This document shows positions 15,094 to 23,195 of a stretch of DNA of 23,958 nucleotides, one piece after another; position 1 is the first letter of the stretch, and every line of letters begins with the position of its first letter. The notes beneath the pieces are model-generated. The model searched no databases. It worked only from the letters and a program-made list of their open reading frames with translations, and was not told the DNA's origin. The position numbers and the translations under genes are program-made. Source of the stretch: Suttonella ornithocola. GTDB taxonomy: Bacteria > Pseudomonadota > Gammaproteobacteria > Cardiobacteriales > Cardiobacteriaceae. The DNA lies in NCBI RefSeq assembly GCF_001889065.1, contig NZ_LWHB01000020.1, forward strand, positions 1 through 23,958, in the 5' to 3' direction.

Positions 15094-16266
15094 TTATTTT
15101 TCTTTTACTAATGGAGAAGCTAACATCAAACAGGCTGCACCTAATCGCACAACCACGCAAAGCAATATAATCATTGACATTCCTAGATGCTCCAATAGAA
15201 AGCCACCTAGAATGGCTGCAACAGGTATACTTGAAAAAGAAATCAATCTTGTTACAGCAACCGTTCGTCCTAGCACTTCTCTTGCCACGACTTTTTGACG
15301 TAATGTAAAGAAAGTGACTACTGTAACCGCCCCCACTAGATAAACTATTGCCCAAACAATAGCTACGACAAAAGGATCTTTTGCTAACCACAATAGCGCA
15401 CTGACTGAACCACCAGCCAAACTCGTTCCAATAATAATCCGTCCCGCTGGAAAACGATGCACGATGCTGGGTGCGATGGTAGCACCAATAATGGCACCTA
15501 TCCCAAAAATAGCAAAATCAATCCCCACCACTTGTGGACTTGCGCCAAGCACTTCACTTAAATAAAACACTAAATTTGCCTGAACAATATTAATTGAAAA
15601 ATTACTTGCCACAAATAATAGCGAACCATATTTCAAAACGGGATGTGACCATGCGATTGTAAATCCTTCTCTAATAGAATTGAGCACAGAACTATTCGCT
15701 TTTTTCACTTTTTCTTGTTCTATAGGTAAAAATAACGTGCCTATTGCCGCTATGATAAAGAAAAGTGCATTGATATAAACCGCATTATTGGCACCAACTA
15801 ATGCCACTAGGATACCTGCTAGGGCTGGAGCTGTAATTTGAATTAAATATTCTGAAGTACTAATTAAACTGTTTGCTCTCGCTAATTTCTCTGCTTTCAC
15901 TAAATCAGGAATCAGTGATTGTAAACTTGGATGCACTAATGGACTAACAGAGGCAATAAGAAAAACAATACCATAAAATACCGACATCAGTTTTAACCCA
16001 ACACCGACCCACACCAAAAGCGGCAATAAAATAAAACAAAATAAATTTCCTAAAAATAATATTTTTTTACGCGAATATCTATCTGCAGCAACACCACCTA
16101 ATAAAGAAAAAATTAAATATGGCAAATATGTTAATGCAAAAGTTAGTGCCATATCTGTTGCTGAACCTGTGATAGATAGCACTAATAATGGTAAAGTTAA
16201 CTTAAATAATCCATCGCCCGCACTAGAAAAAATATTGATCAATAATAATCGATAAAAAATACTCAT
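15094..16266 (-). CDS. Major facilitator superfamily transporter, drug/siderophore exporter type
   Basis: The 390-aa protein is an inner-membrane MFS permease with about 12 hydrophobic segments in two halves. The cytoplasmic loop motif GGVAADRYSRKK at residues 57-68 is the MFS motif A between helices 2 and 3. The opening FYRLLLINIFSSAGDGLFKLTLPLLVLSITGSATDMAL and the REGFTIAWSHPVLKYGSLLFV region resemble the DHA3 group (MefA macrolide exporters and EntS enterobactin exporters). The substrate cannot be inferred. A GGGAG ribosome-binding site lies 6 bp before the ATG. It is transcribed alone, converging on the binding-protein gene, and no regulator is adjacent. A good promoter was not recognised in the AT-rich 175 bp upstream. 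Confidence 0.85.
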   Translation of the reverse strand: MSIFYRLLLINIFSSAGDGLFKLTLPLLVLSITGSATDMALTFALTYLPYLIFSLLGGVAADRYSRKKILFLGNLFCFILLPLLVWVGVGLKLMSVFYGIVFLIASVSPLVHPSLQSLIPDLVKAEKLARANSLISTSEYLIQITAPALAGILVALVGANNAVYINALFFIIAAIGTLFLPIEQEKVKKANSSVLNSIREGFTIAWSHPVLKYGSLLFVASNFSINIVQANLVFYLSEVLGASPQVVGIDFAIFGIGAIIGATIAPSIVHRFPAGRIIIGTSLAGGSVSALLWLAKDPFVVAIVWAIVYLVGAVTVVTFFTLRQKVVAREVLGRTVAVTRLISFSSIPVAAILGGFLLEHLGMSMIILLCVVVRLGAACLMLASPLVKEK

Positions 16267-16395
16267 TTTAACTCCCTATCACGAGTGGTTATTCGTTCTA
16301 TTTATAAAATTAGCAATTAATAGCTATAATTTTTACCAAAAAATTAAGCAATAAATTTAATTATAAAGAATATAATTTAGTTTTAATTATATGAT

Positions 16396-16422
16396 TAAAA
16401 ATGGCTGCGATAAAGCAGCCAT
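16396..16422 (-). terminator. Rho-independent terminator of the leuB-ogt-leuC-leuD operon
   Basis: On the minus strand ATGGCTGC, loop TTTATC, GCAGCCAT forms a perfect 8-bp GC-rich stem followed by TTTTAATC. It lies 19 bp beyond the leuD stop codon. This is the clearest intrinsic terminator in the window. Confidence 0.85.
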
Positions 16423-16441
16423 CCTTTCTGAATATGCAGTA

Positions 16442-17017
16442 TCAACCATGCGCCTTTTCGTAGGCTTTAATCGCGTCTTCGTGTTGTAAGGTTATTCCAA
16501 TGCTATCTAATCCATTTAATAAGCGTTGACGCCAATTTTCTCCAATTTCAAATGGATATTCTTGTTCATCTACGATAACTTTTTTCTGCGCTAAATCGAC
16601 TGTAATCGCTTTATCTGCAGGTAAAGCCGCTAATTTTTCGCGCACATCTTTTGGCATCACAATTGGCAAATTACCATTATTCAGCCAATTATTATGAAAA
16701 ATATCCGAATAGCCGCCCGCGATAATCACACGCAAACCAACATCTTGTAGAGCCCATGCCGCATGTTCTCGCGAAGAGCCACAGCCAAAATTTTCACCCG
16801 TAATTAAAATTCCCGCGCCTTGATATTGTGTCTGATTGAGCGGAAAGTCTGGTTTTGACGTACGGTCTTCTTGGTAACGCCAAGGGTCAAAGGCAAATTC
16901 GCCAAAGCCCGTTTTAAAGATACTTTTTAAGTAGTTTTTAGGAATGATGATATCGGTATCAATATTGTCTGCCATGATTGGCACAGTGGTTGCGGTGTAA
17001 ACGGTTAATGGTTTCAT
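16442..17017 (-). CDS. leuD: 3-isopropylmalate dehydratase small subunit LeuD
   Basis: LeuD pairs with LeuC to isomerise 2-isopropylmalate to 3-isopropylmalate in leucine synthesis. The 191-aa product is close to the usual 200. It shows the swivelling-domain hallmarks NIDTDIIIPKNYLKSI near the N-terminus and ILITGENFGCGSSREHAAWAL in the middle, which shapes the substrate pocket. leuC ends 11 bp upstream, and an AGGA site in that gap serves the leuD start. It is the final gene of the operon, with a strong intrinsic terminator just after it. Confidence 0.96.
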   Translation of the reverse strand: MKPLTVYTATTVPIMADNIDTDIIIPKNYLKSIFKTGFGEFAFDPWRYQEDRTSKPDFPLNQTQYQGAGILITGENFGCGSSREHAAWALQDVGLRVIIAGGYSDIFHNNWLNNGNLPIVMPKDVREKLAALPADKAITVDLAQKKVIVDEQEYPFEIGENWRQRLLNGLDSIGITLQHEDAIKAYEKAHG

Positions 17018-17028
17018 CCTATTTTCCT

Positions 17029-18414
17029 TTAAAGCTGGCTATCCCAATCAGGTTGTGAAATATCGACAAATTTTCCGGCAACGGCTGCTGCCGCTGCCAT
17101 TGCAGGGCTCACCAAATGCGTACGCGAATTTTTACCCTGTCTGCCTTCAAAGTTGCGATTAGAGGTGGAAGCGCAATGTTCATTCGCGGGAATAAGGTCA
17201 GGATTCATGCCTAGGCAAGTTGAACAACCTGGCTCACGCCATTCACAGCCCGCTTCCATAAAGATTTTATCTAGCCCTTCTGCTTCCGCTTGCTGCTTGA
17301 CTAGCATCGAACCTGGCACAATCACCGCAGTAATATTGTCTGCGACTTTGCGCCCTTTCAAAATCGCTGCCACTTCGCGCAAATCTGATAAACGTCCATT
17401 TGTACAAGAACCAATAAAAACATGTTTTAACGGGATATCAGATTTTTGCGCGCCCCCTTTTAATGCCATATATTGCAATGCTTTTTCATCAGCGGTTTCA
17501 GGAATATGATCGCTAACGCTACCGCCCATACCAGGATTGGTTCCCCAAGTTACTTGTGGTTTTAAAGTGCTTACATCTACGATAATAACTTTATCAAAAT
17601 CACTTTCCGCATCAGTTTTTAACGTTTTCCAATCTTCAACCGCTTGCGTGAAGGCATCTCCTTTCGGCGCATAAGGTCGTCCCTCACAATAAGCAAAAGT
17701 AATTTCATCAGGTGCAATTAACCCCACTTTTGCCCCGCCTTCTATCGACATATTGCATAAGGTCATGCGCTCTTCCATGCTCATTCGCTCAACAGTATCA
17801 CCAAAAAATTCCATCGCATATCCACTGCCAACGGATACACCATATTTCGCGAGAATATGCAAAATCACATCTTTGGCATACACACCACGCGGAAGTTCAC
17901 CCGTGATTTTAATGCCAAGATTTTTGAGTTTCGGTTGCCAAAGGGTTTGAGTGGCTAAAACGTGTTCTACTTCTGATGTTCCAATGCCATGCGCTAATGC
18001 GCCAAATGCACCATGTGTAGCGGTATGACTATCCCCACAAACGACCGTTTTTCCAGGTAAAGTCAGCCCCAGTTCAGGACCAACCATATGCACAATACCA
18101 TTACGGTCATCAAACATATCCGCCAATTCAATCCCAAATTCTGCACAGTTCTTTGCCAGTGCATCTAATTGCGCTTTGGAAACTTCATCAGTGATATTTT
18201 GACGGTCAGCGAGAATAGTTGGCGTATTATGGTCCATCACCGCAAACGTTTTATCTGGACGACGTACGCTTCTACCTGCCAAACGCAAGCCATCAAAGGC
18301 TTGTGGTGTGGTCACTTCATGAATGAGATGTTGGTCAATATAGAGGAGCTGCAAAGCTTCTCCTTGCCCTGCAATCACATGCCTATCCCAGAGTTTGTCG
18401 TAAAGTGTACTCAT
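17029..18414 (-). CDS. leuC: 3-isopropylmalate dehydratase large subunit LeuC
   Basis: LeuC is the catalytic, aconitase-like subunit holding a [4Fe-4S] cluster. The 461-aa protein has the cluster cysteines Cys337 (in GSCTNGR), Cys397 and Cys400 (in GCSTCLGMNPD), with the same 60- and 3-residue spacing as in Escherichia coli LeuC. VCGDSHTATHGAFGALAHGIGTSEVEHV and the C-terminal SNRNFEGRQG also match. The ATG overlaps the stop codon of the alkyltransferase gene upstream (ATGA), so it is translated in series with a DNA repair gene. leuD follows after 11 bp. Confidence 0.97.
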   Translation of the reverse strand: MSTLYDKLWDRHVIAGQGEALQLLYIDQHLIHEVTTPQAFDGLRLAGRSVRRPDKTFAVMDHNTPTILADRQNITDEVSKAQLDALAKNCAEFGIELADMFDDRNGIVHMVGPELGLTLPGKTVVCGDSHTATHGAFGALAHGIGTSEVEHVLATQTLWQPKLKNLGIKITGELPRGVYAKDVILHILAKYGVSVGSGYAMEFFGDTVERMSMEERMTLCNMSIEGGAKVGLIAPDEITFAYCEGRPYAPKGDAFTQAVEDWKTLKTDAESDFDKVIIVDVSTLKPQVTWGTNPGMGGSVSDHIPETADEKALQYMALKGGAQKSDIPLKHVFIGSCTNGRLSDLREVAAILKGRKVADNITAVIVPGSMLVKQQAEAEGLDKIFMEAGCEWREPGCSTCLGMNPDLIPANEHCASTSNRNFEGRQGKNSRTHLVSPAMAAAAAVAGKFVDISQPDWDSQL

Positions 18415-19196
18415 GATGCTCTCTTATCTTGTTGTTCTAAAGTTAATAAATACTGTTTTCTAGGCAATCCGCCACCGTATCCTGTCAAGCGACCATCCGC
18501 ACCAATCACACGATGACACGGAATAATAATTGAGATTTTATTTTGCCCATTGGCATTGGCTACCGCCCGAACAGCACTTGGTCTGCCTAATTGTTCGGCT
18601 TGCGCTTTATAGCTGCGCGTTTCACCATAAGGGATATTTTGTAAGACTTGCCAGACGGATTGCTGAAAATCTGTGCCAATCATTTCTAAAGCAAGGGTAA
18701 ATTGCTGACGCTGTCCTGCAAAATACTCATCTAATTGCTGTTGTAAGGGTGCAAGCTGCTCCGCTGTTGCCGTTGTTAAACCATAGTTTTTCTGCGTGGC
18801 AAATAGCGTGCGTAATTCTGTCGGCAACATTTTGCGGTCAGCAAACTCCAGCAAACATAAACCGCGCGTGCCAAACACTGCTAGCATCTCACCAATCGGT
18901 GTTTGCACTTGTCCAAACTGCCAATTCTCCGCAGCAGGCGCACGAGAACGCAATAAACGATTGATTTGCAATAATCGAATTAACTGCCCTAAGCTAATCC
19001 CTAATGCTGCAGAAATGTCTACTTTTGCGGCGTCTAAGGCTTGCGCATCTGTAAATGGATGATTGCGATAGCTTTTAGGAATATCCGCTTGATTAAGCAG
19101 CCATCGCCCATATTCCTGCCAATTCTCTGGCAAAGCCGACAACAGCAAATCATCAGGCGCTTCTGAACGCAATAAAATTGTATGCCACTCACTCAT
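18411..19196 (-). CDS. ogt: Methylated-DNA--protein-cysteine methyltransferase, Ada-like without the metal-binding domain
   Basis: The protein removes alkyl groups from O6-alkylguanine (and O4-alkylthymine) by suicidal transfer to a cysteine. In the 261-aa product the C-terminal half is the complete alkyltransferase domain: TDFQQSVWQVLQNIPYGETRSY, then the DNA-binding helix SAVRAVANANGQNK, then the active site IIPCHRVIG with Cys227. The N-terminal 90 residues include KVDISAALGISLGQLIRLLQINRLLR, which looks like a helix-turn-helix of the AraC type as in Ada, but Ada's N-terminal Cys4 zinc domain is absent. It is joined to leuB upstream and leuC downstream by 4-bp overlaps, an unexpected place for a repair gene. 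Symbol ogt is used by domain; an ada-derived name would also fit. Confidence 0.85.
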   Translation of the reverse strand: MSEWHTILLRSEAPDDLLLSALPENWQEYGRWLLNQADIPKSYRNHPFTDAQALDAAKVDISAALGISLGQLIRLLQINRLLRSRAPAAENWQFGQVQTPIGEMLAVFGTRGLCLLEFADRKMLPTELRTLFATQKNYGLTTATAEQLAPLQQQLDEYFAGQRQQFTLALEMIGTDFQQSVWQVLQNIPYGETRSYKAQAEQLGRPSAVRAVANANGQNKISIIIPCHRVIGADGRLTGYGGGLPRKQYLLTLEQQDKRAS

Positions 19197-20245
19197 TGTA
19201 ATTTTTCCAATAATGCTTCGGTAAACTCTGCCGTAGTGAGTGGATTTTCTTTATTTAAGTCACCTGTTAAGCGATTTTCCTGCATCATTTCATCAATCGC
19301 AGTTTCAATCGCTTCTGCAGCTGCGGTTTCATTAAAGCTATGACGCAACATCATTGCCAACGACAAAATGGTTGCAATCGGATTAGCAATGCCTTTGCCA
19401 GCAATATCTGGTGCGCTACCATGCGCAGGTTCATATAAATAAGGACCTTTTGCGTTAAAACTCGCCGATGGCAACACCCCTAACGAACCGCCTAACACAC
19501 TCGCTTCATCAGACAAAATATCACCAAACAAATTCTCAGTGACAATGACATCAAAATCACGCGGACGAGTCACCAAATGCATTGCCATCGCATCGACATA
19601 CTCATGACGAACATTCACTTTTGGATACGCTGCTGCCATTTTTTCAACGCGGGCGCGCCATAACTTGCTACTTGCAAGCACATTCGCTTTATCCACGCTA
19701 ACCAACCTTCCACGCCGTTTTTCTGCTAACTCAAACGCATAACGCAATACGCGGTCAATCTGCGCATTGGTATAAGTGATGCTATCTAACGCATCGTCCT
19801 CATTAAGCACGCGCGGCTCGCCAAAGTACGCCCCGCCAGAAAGTTCGCGCACAATCACCAAATCCGTGCCATCAATAATGTCTTTTTTAATCGGCGAATG
19901 TTGCAATAACGCACCACTCACTTTTAACGGACGAACATTTGCAAACACATCTAACGCCTTACGCAAAGCCAACAAGCCCGCTTCAGGACGAACGGCAGCA
20001 TTATCCCATTTTGGTCCACCCACTGAACCGAGCAGAACCGCATCTGCATTTAATACCGCCTCGCGCACCTCATCCGCAAATGGTTCGCCATATTCATCAA
20101 TCCCCGCACCGCCAAAAGGATAATCCCTAATTTCCACAAAGAAATCATACTGATAAGAAACAACAGCTAATACCATCTTTGCACTTTCGATAATCTCTGG
20201 CCCAATGCCATCGCCCTCTAAACAGACCATTAGATAAGAACGCAT
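19193..20245 (-). CDS. leuB: 3-isopropylmalate dehydrogenase LeuB
   Basis: LeuB oxidatively decarboxylates 3-isopropylmalate with NAD+, the step after LeuCD. From the start at 20245 the protein is 350 aa and begins MRSYLMVCLEGDGIGPEI, aligning with the family N-terminus; the frame is open 18 bp further. Substrate and cofactor motifs are clear: VREAVLNADAVLLGSVGGPKWD, the RPEAGLLALRKALDVFANVRP segment with its arginines, VRELSGGAYFG, and EPAHGSAPDIAGKGIANP at the nucleotide site. It is the first gene of the leuB-ogt-leuC-leuD unit. leuA, often the first gene in leuABCD operons, is not here. No leucine-rich leader peptide was seen upstream. Confidence 0.96.
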   Translation of the reverse strand: MRSYLMVCLEGDGIGPEIIESAKMVLAVVSYQYDFFVEIRDYPFGGAGIDEYGEPFADEVREAVLNADAVLLGSVGGPKWDNAAVRPEAGLLALRKALDVFANVRPLKVSGALLQHSPIKKDIIDGTDLVIVRELSGGAYFGEPRVLNEDDALDSITYTNAQIDRVLRYAFELAEKRRGRLVSVDKANVLASSKLWRARVEKMAAAYPKVNVRHEYVDAMAMHLVTRPRDFDVIVTENLFGDILSDEASVLGGSLGVLPSASFNAKGPYLYEPAHGSAPDIAGKGIANPIATILSLAMMLRHSFNETAAAEAIETAIDEMMQENRLTGDLNKENPLTTAEFTEALLEKLQ

Positions 20246-20295
20246 TTTTACTTCTAAGTCCATAAAAAATTTAAATAGTAGTTTAAAAAGTACAG

Positions 20296-20337
20296 ATTAT
20301 ATTGATTAAAGAAATATGTTCTCTATAAATCAATATA
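20296..20337 (-). promoter_or_regulatory. Dyad overlapping a -10 box upstream of leuB
   Basis: TATATTGATT (20298-20307) and AATCAATATA (20328-20337) form perfect 10-bp inverted arms 20 bp apart. On the minus strand a perfect TATAAT (20301-20296) overlaps the leuB-proximal arm, about 50 bp before the leuB ATG. No good -35 is at the right distance, which would suit an activator-dependent promoter. The dyad could be an operator for a leucine or nitrogen regulator; which one is not known. Confidence 0.4.
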
Positions 20338-20610
20338 AAACATTATAAAAATTCTCTTTACATAGGTTTCAATCTACTTCTTGAGCTTCTTTTGTTCTTT
20401 AATAAAACATTATAGAAAGAAAATAAGAGTTTTTATCACTAAAAAAATTCCTAACAGCAAATATATAAGCGAAAATCACTAAAATAAATGCGAATAAAAC
20501 ATTTATTGCCTTATTTAGAGAAAAGTTTAAGCTAATATCTTTTGATGCTTTGCATATAAAAATAAAATTCCATTTCCAGTCAGAAGCGCTAGACAGGATT
20601 TATAGATGAC
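20338..20610. other. AT-rich gap with no recognised gene
   Basis: No coding potential is supported in this stretch. The motif ATAAAACATTATA occurs at about 20335 and 20402 and in diverged form at about 20494, which may be chance in such AT-rich DNA. A small stem, ACAGG with CCTGT (about 20593-20615), precedes a T run on the plus strand and leads into a family B repeat end. Confidence 0.35.
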
Positions 20611-20637
20611 CTGTTTTTTAGCTAGTTTTACTGTATA
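20611..20637 (+). repeat. Family B repeat end (partial copy)
   Basis: CTGTTTTTTAGCTAG followed by ACTGTATA resembles the right end of the complete family B element at 13320-13343, with a few changes. No matching left arm is recognisable. Its terminal TATA is the first TATA of the family A copy that follows, the same kind of shared junction as at 129-132. Confidence 0.5.
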
Positions 20638-20738
20638 GCCAACTTCCCAAAAAATGCATACAGCGTTAACTCAATATCCACCTTGAAAACAGCATACTAT
20701 CTTTAAGTATGATATGCATTTTTTAGGAGCCCTACTAT
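20634..20738 (-). repeat. Family A inverted-repeat element, copy 4
   Basis: This is a 105-bp copy in the same orientation as copy 2. It starts TATAGCCAACTTCCC, continues into AAAAAATGCATAC, and ends with the complement of TAGTAGGGCTCC. The interior CGTTAACTCAATATCCAC matches copy 2 almost exactly. It separates the leucine genes from the citrate lyase genes. Confidence 0.85.
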
Positions 20739-20991
20739 GAATACATGCATATATCTTGGGGTACGAATAAAAATTCTCTCATAGAGCTGAATGAGTTCAG
20801 ATTGCGTACAAATCAACAAGCCATAGACAGCGCACATCAGTATGAAAGATGCTCCAATTCCGCATATGAATTAAAGACATTTCACTATAAAAAACAGGTA
20901 ACTATAAATTTATATACAATTAAACATACAATTATTTAATAAAATTTTTTATTATATTGGTTAGTTTCTCTATTTGATAGAATGAGGTTTT
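20739..20991. other. citC upstream region
   Basis: There is no supported gene here; a 64-codon open frame (20745-20939) has no ribosome-binding site or recognisable protein features. The last 60 bp are very AT-rich, with TAGAAT (20976-20981) too near the citC start to be a plain promoter. A TGAGGT ribosome-binding site precedes the citC ATG. No citrate-responsive two-component system or transporter gene is present. Confidence 0.35.
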
Positions 20992-22011
20992 ATGCAGGAA
21001 CAAGCGCATGAATTTGAGCGCATGAGTCTTTGTGATGAAGAAAATATCAAAGAACTCAAAGATTTTCTTTACCAAAATGAACTAAATTTAGATGATTTTA
21101 TTGAATTATTTTTAGTTAAGCGTAATGAAGAAGGTAAAATTATTGCCTGTGGTGGTATTGCACCTAATGTGATTAAGTGTTTTGCCATTGATAGCCGTTA
21201 CCGTGGGCAAGGTATTGCGCTTTCATTAGCTTCGCAGCTTATTCAAGAAGCTGCAAAACGTGGTTATCATCAACTTTTTATCTATACTAAACCAAAAAAT
21301 GCAGATTTATTTGCAGGTTGTGGTTTTTATCCCATTGAGCAAGTTCCTAATCAAGTTTTATTACTCGAAAATAGCCCCGTTAAATTGAAACGTTATCAGC
21401 AACAACTCAGACAATTGCGACAACCCGGTCAAAAAATTGGAGCAATTGTGATGAATGCTAATCCATTTACTTTAGGACATCGATACTTAGTTGAAACCGC
21501 CCTTTCACAATGCGATTGGTTACATCTTTTTGTGGTCGGTGAAGATAAATCCCAATTTTCTTATCTCGATAGATTAGCCTTAGTAAAAGCAGGAACCGCA
21601 GATTTATCACGATTAACTATTCATGAAGGAACGCCTTATATCATTTCTCGTGCAACCTTTCCATGTTATTTTCTGAAATATAAGAATATTGTTCATCAGT
21701 GCCATATGGAATTAGATCTACGAATTTTTCGTCGCTTTATTGCACCACCTTTAGGGATTACTCATCGATTTGTTGGTAATGAACCTACTTGCATTATTAC
21801 AAATTACTACAATCAACAAATGCAAATTTGGCTGCAATCACCTGAAATTGATGCACCTATCATCGAAAAAGTGGAAATTCGCCGTGTACGTTTTAAACGT
21901 GATGCTATTTCAGCTTCAAAAGTTCGCGCCTTGCTTGCACAAGGAAATTTAGCGGCAGTTCAACACTATGTTCCTCAAACAACTTATGATTTTCTAAGAC
22001 AATATAGCTAA
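20992..22011 (+). CDS. citC: [Citrate (pro-3S)-lyase] ligase CitC
   Basis: CitC acetylates the phosphoribosyl-dephospho-CoA group of citrate lyase, using acetate and ATP, turning the enzyme on. The 339-aa protein has two parts. Residues about 35-115 are GNAT-like, with the acetyl-CoA-loop pattern RYRGQGIALSLASQL. The C-terminal nucleotidyltransferase domain starts at GAIVMNANPFTLGHRYL, with NPFTLGH at 157-163, and includes the later ISASKVRALL motif. Length and order agree with the family. It is the first gene of the citC-citD-citE-citF operon; citD follows after 15 bp. A TGAGG site lies just upstream. A mobile-type repeat copy is 253 bp upstream. Confidence 0.95.
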   Translation: MQEQAHEFERMSLCDEENIKELKDFLYQNELNLDDFIELFLVKRNEEGKIIACGGIAPNVIKCFAIDSRYRGQGIALSLASQLIQEAAKRGYHQLFIYTKPKNADLFAGCGFYPIEQVPNQVLLLENSPVKLKRYQQQLRQLRQPGQKIGAIVMNANPFTLGHRYLVETALSQCDWLHLFVVGEDKSQFSYLDRLALVKAGTADLSRLTIHEGTPYIISRATFPCYFLKYKNIVHQCHMELDLRIFRRFIAPPLGITHRFVGNEPTCIITNYYNQQMQIWLQSPEIDAPIIEKVEIRRVRFKRDAISASKVRALLAQGNLAAVQHYVPQTTYDFLRQYS

Positions 22012-22026
22012 TAAAGAGAGTATGTT

Positions 22027-22320
22027 ATGGACACTATAACCCAAGAAAGTGTTGCTGGCACTTTAGAATCTAGCGATGCAATGGTTTATGTCTTTCCAAA
22101 TGTGGGAAATGGCTGTGAAATTGTGATTAATAGCACGGTCGGACAGCAATTTGCTCCGCAAATCCGCCAGACCGCACAAAAAGTGCTTAATCAATTGGGG
22201 GTTGATGAAGTGTTATTGCAAATTGAAGATAAAGGTGCTTTAGATTATGTGCTACAAGCACGGATTAAAGCGGCTTTATTGCGTGCGGGCATACAAGCTA
22301 AATGGGAGGAATTACTATGA
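22027..22320 (+). CDS. citD: Citrate lyase acyl carrier protein (gamma subunit) CitD
   Basis: CitD carries the prosthetic group 2'-(5''-triphosphoribosyl)-3'-dephospho-CoA on which acetyl and citryl groups ride during citrate cleavage. The 97-aa protein has the family length. The attachment region AGTLESSDAMV is clear, with Ser15 aligning to the modified Ser14 of Klebsiella CitD. EDKGALDYVLQARIKAALLRA matches the conserved C-terminal part. The stop codon overlaps the citE start as ATGA. A GAGAG-type ribosome-binding site lies upstream. Confidence 0.95.
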   Translation: MDTITQESVAGTLESSDAMVYVFPNVGNGCEIVINSTVGQQFAPQIRQTAQKVLNQLGVDEVLLQIEDKGALDYVLQARIKAALLRAGIQAKWEELL

Positions 22321-23195
22321 AATTACGACGCTCAATGTTATTTGTCCCGGGAGCGAATGCCGCGATGGTTAGCACATCGTTTATTTATCAGCCTGATACG
22401 ATTATGTTTGACCTTGAAGACTCTGTTGCGCTTTCTGAAAAAGATACAGCAAGAATGCTAGTTGCACACGCATTGCAACATCCGCTTTATCATGAAATGG
22501 AAACATTAGTACGAGTCAATCCTTTATCAACTGAGTTTGGTTTACTAGATTTACAAGCGGCAGTGCGCGGCGGCGCAAACGGTATCCGCCTTCCTAAAAC
22601 CGATAGTCCACAAGATATTACCGATATGGAAACAGAAATTGAAAAAATTGAGCACGCTTGTGGACGTGAAATAGGCTCAACAAAGCTATTGGCAGCTATT
22701 GAGTCTGCACAGGGAATTCTCTCTGCTAATGAAATTGCCAAAGCTTCACCACGTTTAATTGGTATTGCTTTAGGTGCAGAAGATTATGTGCGTGCAATGA
22801 AAACTGAACGTTCACCTGAAGGCTTAGAACTATTTTTTGCTCGTGCGACTATTCTTCATGCTGCACGTGCTAATGGCATTATGGCATTTGACACGGTGTA
22901 TTCAGATGTGCGTAATGAAGCAGGTTTTTTACAAGAAGCAAGTATTATTAAGCAAATGGGTTTTGATGGTAAATCTCTGATTAATCCAAGCCAAATTCCT
23001 CTAATTCATCAGCTATTCTCACCTACTCAAAAAGAAGTTGAACAAGCAAAACGTATAATCCATGCCGCAGAAGAAGCTGCTAAAGCAGGTATTGGTGTGG
23101 TTTCTTTAAATGGAAAAATGATTGATACCCCTATTATTGAACGTTCTCGTTTAATTTTAGAACGCGCAACCTTATCTGGCATTCGGGAGGAATAA
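22317..23195 (+). CDS. citE: Citrate lyase beta subunit (citryl-ACP lyase) CitE
   Basis: CitE cleaves citryl-ACP to oxaloacetate and acetyl-ACP. The start at 22317 gives 292 aa beginning MKLRRSMLFVPGANAAM and has a GGGAGGA ribosome-binding site 7 bp ahead; an in-frame ATG 15 bp earlier lies inside citD and lacks homology. The TIM-barrel motifs are visible: IMFDLEDSVALSEKDTAR, TLVRVNPL, GIRLPKTDS, LLAAIESAQGI with the metal-ligand Glu, and IGIALGAEDYV with another acidic ligand. Overlap with citD is 4 bp; the stop TAA shares its last base with the citF ATG. Confidence 0.96.
   Translation: MKLRRSMLFVPGANAAMVSTSFIYQPDTIMFDLEDSVALSEKDTARMLVAHALQHPLYHEMETLVRVNPLSTEFGLLDLQAAVRGGANGIRLPKTDSPQDITDMETEIEKIEHACGREIGSTKLLAAIESAQGILSANEIAKASPRLIGIALGAEDYVRAMKTERSPEGLELFFARATILHAARANGIMAFDTVYSDVRNEAGFLQEASIIKQMGFDGKSLINPSQIPLIHQLFSPTQKEVEQAKRIIHAAEEAAKAGIGVVSLNGKMIDTPIIERSRLILERATLSGIREE

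Noticed and set aside
20745..20939. 64-codon open frame upstream of citC
   Set aside because: It has no ribosome-binding site and no recognisable family, and it begins within a few bases of the end of repeat A4.
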